Shown: piece by piece, positions 60,046-64,000 of the stretch
Position numbering within the stretch: the first letter of the stretch is position 1
How the letters are laid out: every line of letters starts with the position of its first letter
NCBI RefSeq assembly: GCF_000016385.1
Contig: NC_009376.1
Location: forward strand, 1,054,001-1,118,000
Length of the DNA stretch: 64,000 nucleotides
DNA from: Pyrobaculum arsenaticum DSM 13514
Lineage (GTDB): Archaea; Thermoproteota; Thermoprotei; Thermoproteales; Thermoproteaceae
Reading direction: 5' to 3'
Made by a program: the position numbers and the translations under genes
The notes under the pieces: generated by a model
The model's database searches: none
Told to the model about the DNA's origin: nothing
What the model saw: only the letters and a program-made list of their open reading frames with translations

Positions 60046-60511
60046 AAACAACCGCGTCGTCCTCAACCGGGACCTCCACCAGCCTCAGCCTAGTCTCAGG
60101 CACAAGCACAGCGCCTGGGTGGGGATCGACGTGGACCACTTCGCCGAATTCCACATGTTCAAGATACTCCAGCGCCACTGACCCCTCGTACAGCGGGAAG
60201 CCCTCCAGCTGTCGGCGCACCACCACTTCAGAGATGCCGAAGGGCACCCTCATCACCGCCCGCACCGCCTTAGGCGGATCGGCGGGCTCCACCCCGAACT
60301 CCGCCTCAATCCCCATGCGGCCCCAGCCGTAGTAGGGGTATAGATTAAGCGCAACCTCTCTAGAAACGCCGACGCACGGACCCTCCAGCACGCGAACATA
60401 CATGCTTCGGCCGTTAGTAGCCGTGAGCTTGGCGTAGGGCCCCCAGCCCTTGAGGAATACCACAGGTCGGTAGTCGAGGATAGAGCGGGTTAGGCAGAGC
60501 CCCAGAAGCAT
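60032..60511 (-). CDS. DUF432-like or unknown beta-rich protein
   Basis: The 159-residue protein, mostly predicted beta strand, has GPYAKLTATNGRSMYVRVLEGP and GVSREVALNLYPYYGWGRMGIEAEF. I cannot place the family with certainty; DUF432 is a guess. It is a single gene with a TATA-like GTTTTTAAG at 60530-60538. Confidence 0.5.
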   Translation of the reverse strand: MLLGLCLTRSILDYRPVVFLKGWGPYAKLTATNGRSMYVRVLEGPCVGVSREVALNLYPYYGWGRMGIEAEFGVEPADPPKAVRAVMRVPFGISEVVVRRQLEGFPLYEGSVALEYLEHVEFGEVVHVDPHPGAVLVPETRLRLVEVPVEDDAVVFRIG

Positions 60512-60983
60512 TGTAGCAAGATAGTCGGTACTTAAAAACTGTTTCCAAACAGCTAGCGGGGCACATCGCAGAAATCAGCACCTGCGTCGTTGTGCCGTAA
60601 CCTACTGATTTGCTTAACACACCATATGTTAACAGCCACGCGCCACGCTCTCCAACCGAGATATCAAGGAGACAGTTTTTAGATGTCGAAAAATTTCATG
60701 CTGAAGGAGGGCGAAGTAGGACCCCGCCTAGCTAGTGAGAAGCCCCATGGGCCACTGCGTGGTTAATTGTGTGTTGCCTTTGCCTCTGTGTCTGGCGTGA
60801 TTAAATTGAATTTCGCATCGCTAGAAGGCGGCGACCGGCGTAGTTGACCAGCCGTGCGGCGGCGGCATTTGAGGAGCTATGAGAATAGTTAATGCGGACT
60901 ACTTCCTCTGCGCCATGGGTGTGAGTGGGGGTGTTGCCCACGAAAAAATCACAAAAGTAGTTGTTGAAAAGAGGTGTGAAAGG
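60512..60983. other. 472-base intergenic region
   Basis: The left end holds the promoter of the preceding minus-strand gene. On the plus strand a 48-codon frame (ATG ~60880 to TAG ~61023) overlaps the 3' end of the next gene antisense and has no family match. Nothing else recognised. Confidence 0.35.
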
Positions 60984-61892
60984 CTATGCGTAGCCGCCTT
61001 TGATCTCCTTGCCCGTCTTATTTAGATACTTTATGGTGGGTGGTGGGAGTCTTGTGTTAGTTCCTGCAAAGTCCTTATCTGCGTACTCGTATATGCGCCA
61101 GAAGATGCGGTAAATGATATGGTCAGCCTTTGTCCAGAAGAAGAGCCAGAAAAACGCCGCGACGGGAATGGCGTGGAAGTGGACGGCGAAATAGAGAAAC
61201 GGCTCGGCGGCTCCACCCATGGAGGCGTAGGCTAGTATAGCCCCCTGGAGAACAAAGCCTGACACCCCCAGCAACAACACCATCAGCGGGAGGTAGTCTG
61301 CCCCGATCCAGTCAAACTTTGCAGGCGTGAAGGGCCCCGCGTACTTGGCTTCCTTATACCTCGCCGAAAACCATACGAGGGCGCCGACTATCATAAACAC
61401 GCCTCCCAGCATGCCAAATATCCTAGCTGGGTGTGTGAGGTCTATTACTATCATGTTGTGGGGGAACATCAAGTAGGCCAGAGTGGTGGATATCCCGGCG
61501 AATACAAATCCCCACACCATCAACAGCTTGGCCGTCCTCTTCGCCGTCCTCGTCTTCACCACCTCTTTCTCAGATAGGCCGAATTCGCACTTGAGGATGT
61601 TCATGGCTAACACATCTACGAACAATGTCTTGAAAAAGGCGGAGATGGCTTTGCCAGCTCCTATCTGGGGCTTCTCCTGTAGAAGCTTGCTCTCCCACTG
61701 GGAGTAGGGGATCAACATCTGGATTTGGGGATAGCGCATTAAGTTGGCATGCCTAACCCCTTTGTACCAGAGCGTAGCAAGTATCCACATAACTGTGGCG
61801 ATGGCCAAGACGTCAATTGCAAACCAGTCTACTGGCGATTCTACACACATATATCCAGAAACTGGTGCTGGGCAAGGCGTGGCTGACGCCAT
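60984..61892 (-). CDS. Membrane b-type cytochrome-like partner of APS reductase (AprM/QmoC-like)
   Basis: The 302-residue protein has about six membrane helices, including histidines in MFPHNMIVIDLTHPARIF and FAVHFHAIPVAAFFW that could bind heme. The core opens with ESPVDWFAIDV, like DsrM. It lies 82 bases from aprB on the opposite strand. The TATA box at 61909-61919 supports the ATG at 61892. It is probably the quinone-linked electron donor to, or membrane anchor for, AprAB, replacing the soluble parts of Qmo, which are not in this window. Assignment to AprM versus QmoC is not certain. Confidence 0.65.
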   Translation of the reverse strand: MASATPCPAPVSGYMCVESPVDWFAIDVLAIATVMWILATLWYKGVRHANLMRYPQIQMLIPYSQWESKLLQEKPQIGAGKAISAFFKTLFVDVLAMNILKCEFGLSEKEVVKTRTAKRTAKLLMVWGFVFAGISTTLAYLMFPHNMIVIDLTHPARIFGMLGGVFMIVGALVWFSARYKEAKYAGPFTPAKFDWIGADYLPLMVLLLGVSGFVLQGAILAYASMGGAAEPFLYFAVHFHAIPVAAFFWLFFWTKADHIIYRIFWRIYEYADKDFAGTNTRLPPPTIKYLNKTGKEIKGGYA

Positions 61893-61908
61893 GAAGATAT
61901 GCGCGGGA

Positions 61909-61919
61909 GCTTATAAATT
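61909..61919 (-). promoter_or_regulatory. TATA box for the APS reductase membrane partner
   Basis: AGCTTATAAAT-type element read on the minus strand, ~22 bases before the ATG at 61892. Confidence 0.5.
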
Positions 61920-61948
61920 GATTATTTCCAACAGATGGAGAATAACCG

Positions 61949-61958
61949 ATATTAAAAA
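61949..61958 (+). promoter_or_regulatory. TATA box for aprBA
   Basis: ATATTAAAAA ~22 bases before the aprB ATG at 61975. This decides the start against longer upstream frames. Confidence 0.55.
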
Positions 61959-61974
61959 CAAACACCGTATTCCT

Positions 61975-62469
61975 ATGCCAACATTTGTGTACAGCTCCCT
62001 TTGCAAGGGGTGCGGGAAGTGCGTAGACATCTGCCCCGCCGACAATATGCAGTACAACCCAAAAAACCGCAAGGGATACAACGCCGATCCAATAATGTGC
62101 GCCGAGTGCATGAACTGCGTAAAGTACTGCCCAGAACACGCCGTAGATGTGAGGCCATATGCAGACTTCGCCCCGCTGGGGGCGAGAGTAGGCGTGATTA
62201 GGGATACCAAGAAGAATATCATATACTGGCGAATTATGTATAGAGATGGTACGGTGTATGAAATGGCGTCGCCTATCAGGACCACGCCATGGGGCTCGGC
62301 CAAGGGTGCCCTTGAATACCCCGAGCGTACTGATCTAGACTCAGAGCTACTCGCCATGGAGGACAAGCCGGAGTACCTCGGCTTTCCAGAGCTCCAGCGG
62401 CCGAAACAGGCTGTGCGTATCGTAGGCAGTATCATAAAGGCGAAGCAACAAGGCGGCTCTGGGCGGTAG
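61975..62469 (+). CDS. aprB: APS reductase beta subunit
   Basis: The 164-residue ferredoxin-like subunit has two [4Fe-4S] motifs, SLCKGCGKCVDICPADNM and IMCAECMNCVKYCPEHAVD, then the tail that wraps around AprA (beginning VRPYADFAPLGARV). It supplies electrons to FAD in AprA. It is one base upstream of the aprA ATG, so it is co-translated. The start at 61975 fits the TATA box; earlier frames would read through the divergent promoter. Confidence 0.95.
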   Translation: MPTFVYSSLCKGCGKCVDICPADNMQYNPKNRKGYNADPIMCAECMNCVKYCPEHAVDVRPYADFAPLGARVGVIRDTKKNIIYWRIMYRDGTVYEMASPIRTTPWGSAKGALEYPERTDLDSELLAMEDKPEYLGFPELQRPKQAVRIVGSIIKAKQQGGSGR

Positions 62470-62470
62470 T

Positions 62471-64000
62471 ATGTCTGCGTTGCACTTCCCCACTAGGATC
62501 GTCGACACTGACATACTCGTCATCGGCGGCGGGATGGCGGGGTGTGGCGCTGTTTTCGAAGCAAAGTATTGGTGCCGGGGCAAGTGCAAGGTTACGCTGG
62601 TGGAGAAGGCAAACACCGAGAAGTCAGGTGCGGTGGGCATGGGCCTCTCCGCGTGCAACCTCGGCGTATTCACAACAGATCCCGACGACCCCAAGCCCGA
62701 GGACTTCGTGCAGTACGTCAGAAACGATCTGCTGGGCACCATTAGGGAAGACCTCGTCTACGATATCGCCAGGCACATGACCTCGACTATAAAGCTTTTC
62801 GATGAGTGGGGTCTCCCCATATGGCGCGACCCGAAGACGGGCAAATACCTCCGCACGGGGAGGTGGCAACACCCAATACACGGCGAGTCCTACAAGGCCA
62901 TAATTGCCGAGCCTTGCAGGAAATCTGCAGACGAGGTGTACGAGAGGGTGTTCATAACGCACCCGCTGCTCGACGAGGAGAGACCGAACAGAATCGCAGG
63001 GGCGGTGGGGTTCGGCGTCCGGGACGGCACCTTCTACGTCTTCAGGGCCAAGGCTGTAATAGTGGCTGCGGGAGGCACCTCGCTCTTATACAGGCCGCGC
63101 TCCACCGGCGAGGGCCTAGGCCGTGCCTGGTACCCCACCTGGGCCAACGGCAGCGCCTACGCCATACCGCTACTCGCAGGCGCAGAGACCGTCAACATGG
63201 AATTCCGCCTAGTGGTTGTTAGATTTAAAGACGCCTACGGGCCGGTGGGCTTCCCCTACCTGCTCCTCAAGATGAGGTCTACCGACGTCTACGGCAAACA
63301 GTGGGAGCCCCTGCCGGACGAGGAGAAGGCCAAGCTGGCTAAGATCTTCTACGACTACGCCTGGGCGAGGCCGACGCCGACGCCTATAAGGACGTGGGTG
63401 ACCATTCAGAACCTCAAAGAGGGCCGCGGCCCCGACTTGATGCAGACCCAGGAGAGGCTACCAGACGAGGAGTCGCTTAAGGTGCTCTTCGAGGACTATC
63501 TCGACATGACCCCCACCCAGGTCTTTCTCTGGGCATCGCAGAACATTCACCCGCAGAAACAACCCAGCGAGCTGGTGCCGACTGAGCCCTACGTCCAGGC
63601 GAGCCACGGATCGTCTGGCGGGATGTGGGCCAGCGGTCCGCCTGACATAGCGCCTGAGGAGTATAGGTGGGGCCCCAACAGGATGTTGACAGTGGAGGGC
63701 ATGTTCGGCGCCGGGGACGTGGTGGGGGCCTCGGGACACAAGTTCTCAAGCGGGTCGTTCACAGAGGGCCGCATCGCGGGGAAGGCGGCGGCGCGGTACG
63801 TTCTGGCCGGCCCAGGCAAGGACTACAAGCCGGCGATCAGCAACGACACAATAGAGAGGTACAAGGAGATCGTATACCGCCCGTTGGAGTGGTATCACAA
63901 GAACCGGCCCCTCACAACGACGCCGGAGATGCCGCCTGGCTATACCAACTGGTTCGAGATACACCCCAACTACCTCAACTGGTACCAGCTTTTGACGCGT
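62471..64000 (+). CDS. aprA: APS reductase alpha subunit, C-terminally cut by window edge
   Basis: An uninterrupted frame of 510 codons starts at ATG 62471 and is open at the right edge. The FAD-binding start TDILVIGGGMAGCGA and EKSGAVGMGLSACN are typical of AprA. Also present are WRDPKTGKYLRTGRWQHPIHGESYK (adenylylsulfate site region), NMEFR, and GASGHKFSSGSFTEGRIAGKAAARY, the conserved FAD-site loop. AprA is usually about 620-660 residues, so roughly 110-150 are missing. It reduces APS to sulfite and AMP, feeding DsrAB. Confidence 0.95.
   Translation, partial: MSALHFPTRIVDTDILVIGGGMAGCGAVFEAKYWCRGKCKVTLVEKANTEKSGAVGMGLSACNLGVFTTDPDDPKPEDFVQYVRNDLLGTIREDLVYDIARHMTSTIKLFDEWGLPIWRDPKTGKYLRTGRWQHPIHGESYKAIIAEPCRKSADEVYERVFITHPLLDEERPNRIAGAVGFGVRDGTFYVFRAKAVIVAAGGTSLLYRPRSTGEGLGRAWYPTWANGSAYAIPLLAGAETVNMEFRLVVVRFKDAYGPVGFPYLLLKMRSTDVYGKQWEPLPDEEKAKLAKIFYDYAWARPTPTPIRTWVTIQNLKEGRGPDLMQTQERLPDEESLKVLFEDYLDMTPTQVFLWASQNIHPQKQPSELVPTEPYVQASHGSSGGMWASGPPDIAPEEYRWGPNRMLTVEGMFGAGDVVGASGHKFSSGSFTEGRIAGKAAARYVLAGPGKDYKPAISNDTIERYKEIVYRPLEWYHKNRPLTTTPEMPPGYTNWFEIHPNYLNWYQLLTR

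Noticed and set aside
60880..61023. 48-codon plus-strand frame MRIVNADYFLCAMG...
   Set aside because: Overlaps the 3' end of the APS reductase membrane partner antisense and shows no family features.
1..64000. CRISPR arrays, tRNA or rRNA genes, complete insertion sequences
   Set aside because: No regularly spaced repeats, no cloverleaf with a T-loop consensus and no transposase were recognised when reading the intergenic regions.

Overview
The window looks like a chromosomal segment of a hyperthermophilic crenarchaeon of the Thermoproteales, most likely Pyrobaculum. The evidence is an archaeal initiation factor 2 gamma gene, a PaREP1-family gene (a family first named in Pyrobaculum aerophilum), GC-rich genes separated by short AT-rich promoters with the TATA box about 22-26 bases before the start codon (leaderless transcripts), frequent GTG/TTG starts and ATGA gene overlaps. 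The species cannot be fixed from the sequence alone.

Layout. 0-12 kb: a start-truncated secreted protein and a coiled-coil exported protein; an AfuA/Fbp-type ABC importer (binding protein, fused double permease, ATPase); aIF2 gamma; a small retropepsin-like protein; and a BMP-type nucleoside-like ABC importer with a Tat-exported binding protein. 12-17.7 kb: a decaying region with an AAA ATPase, a small membrane protein and an M48 protease, each broken by one missing base, a 2-oxoacid:ferredoxin oxidoreductase beta-subunit remnant and PaREP1. 17.7-24 kb: a tightly overlapping operon E1alpha-E1beta-E2-E3-lipA-lipB, i.e. a lipoylated 2-oxoacid dehydrogenase complex with its lipoylation enzymes; the E3 gene carries an in-frame TAG. 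24-40 kb: beta-propeller protein, pirin, a second AAA ATPase, a MoxR/DUF58/transglutaminase-like cluster, CoA-binding and GYD proteins, a ZIP transporter, a NifX/NifB-like protein, peroxiredoxin and a DUF255 thioredoxin-like protein. 38.7-40.3 kb: a YHS-domain protein plus mercuric reductase.

40-64 kb is a large sulfur-respiration island. It holds two dsrAB copies (43.4-45.8 kb minus strand; 53.7-56.1 kb plus strand), each followed by a gene for a ~160-residue protein; dsrC, dsrM and dsrK; a sulfide:quinone-reductase-like flavoprotein with a DUF1641 partner; three TusA-like and two DsrE-like sulfur carriers; a selenophosphate-synthetase-like protein fused to acylphosphatase; siroheme genes (two HemD-like, SUMT, CbiA/DsrN-like); a winged-helix regulator with a cysteine cluster; and APS reductase aprBA with a divergent membrane partner. 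AprA runs off the right edge. Together they would reduce APS and sulfite with DsrC trisulfide and DsrMK as the electron link to quinone, while making and amidating siroheme and moving sulfane sulfur between carriers.

Most striking: (1) the two dsrAB copies share a 224-base tract that reads as identical plus shorter identical tracts inside otherwise diverged genes, suggesting gene conversion; (2) dsrA copy 2 is out of frame after an 11-G run, and three other genes carry one extra base in a homopolymer; (3) an operon joins TusA, a SelD-like/acylphosphatase fusion and DsrE, a candidate sulfur-activation system; (4) an 8-base element, TTATTAAC, recurs in several dsr-locus promoters. No tRNA, rRNA, CRISPR array or complete insertion sequence was recognised.
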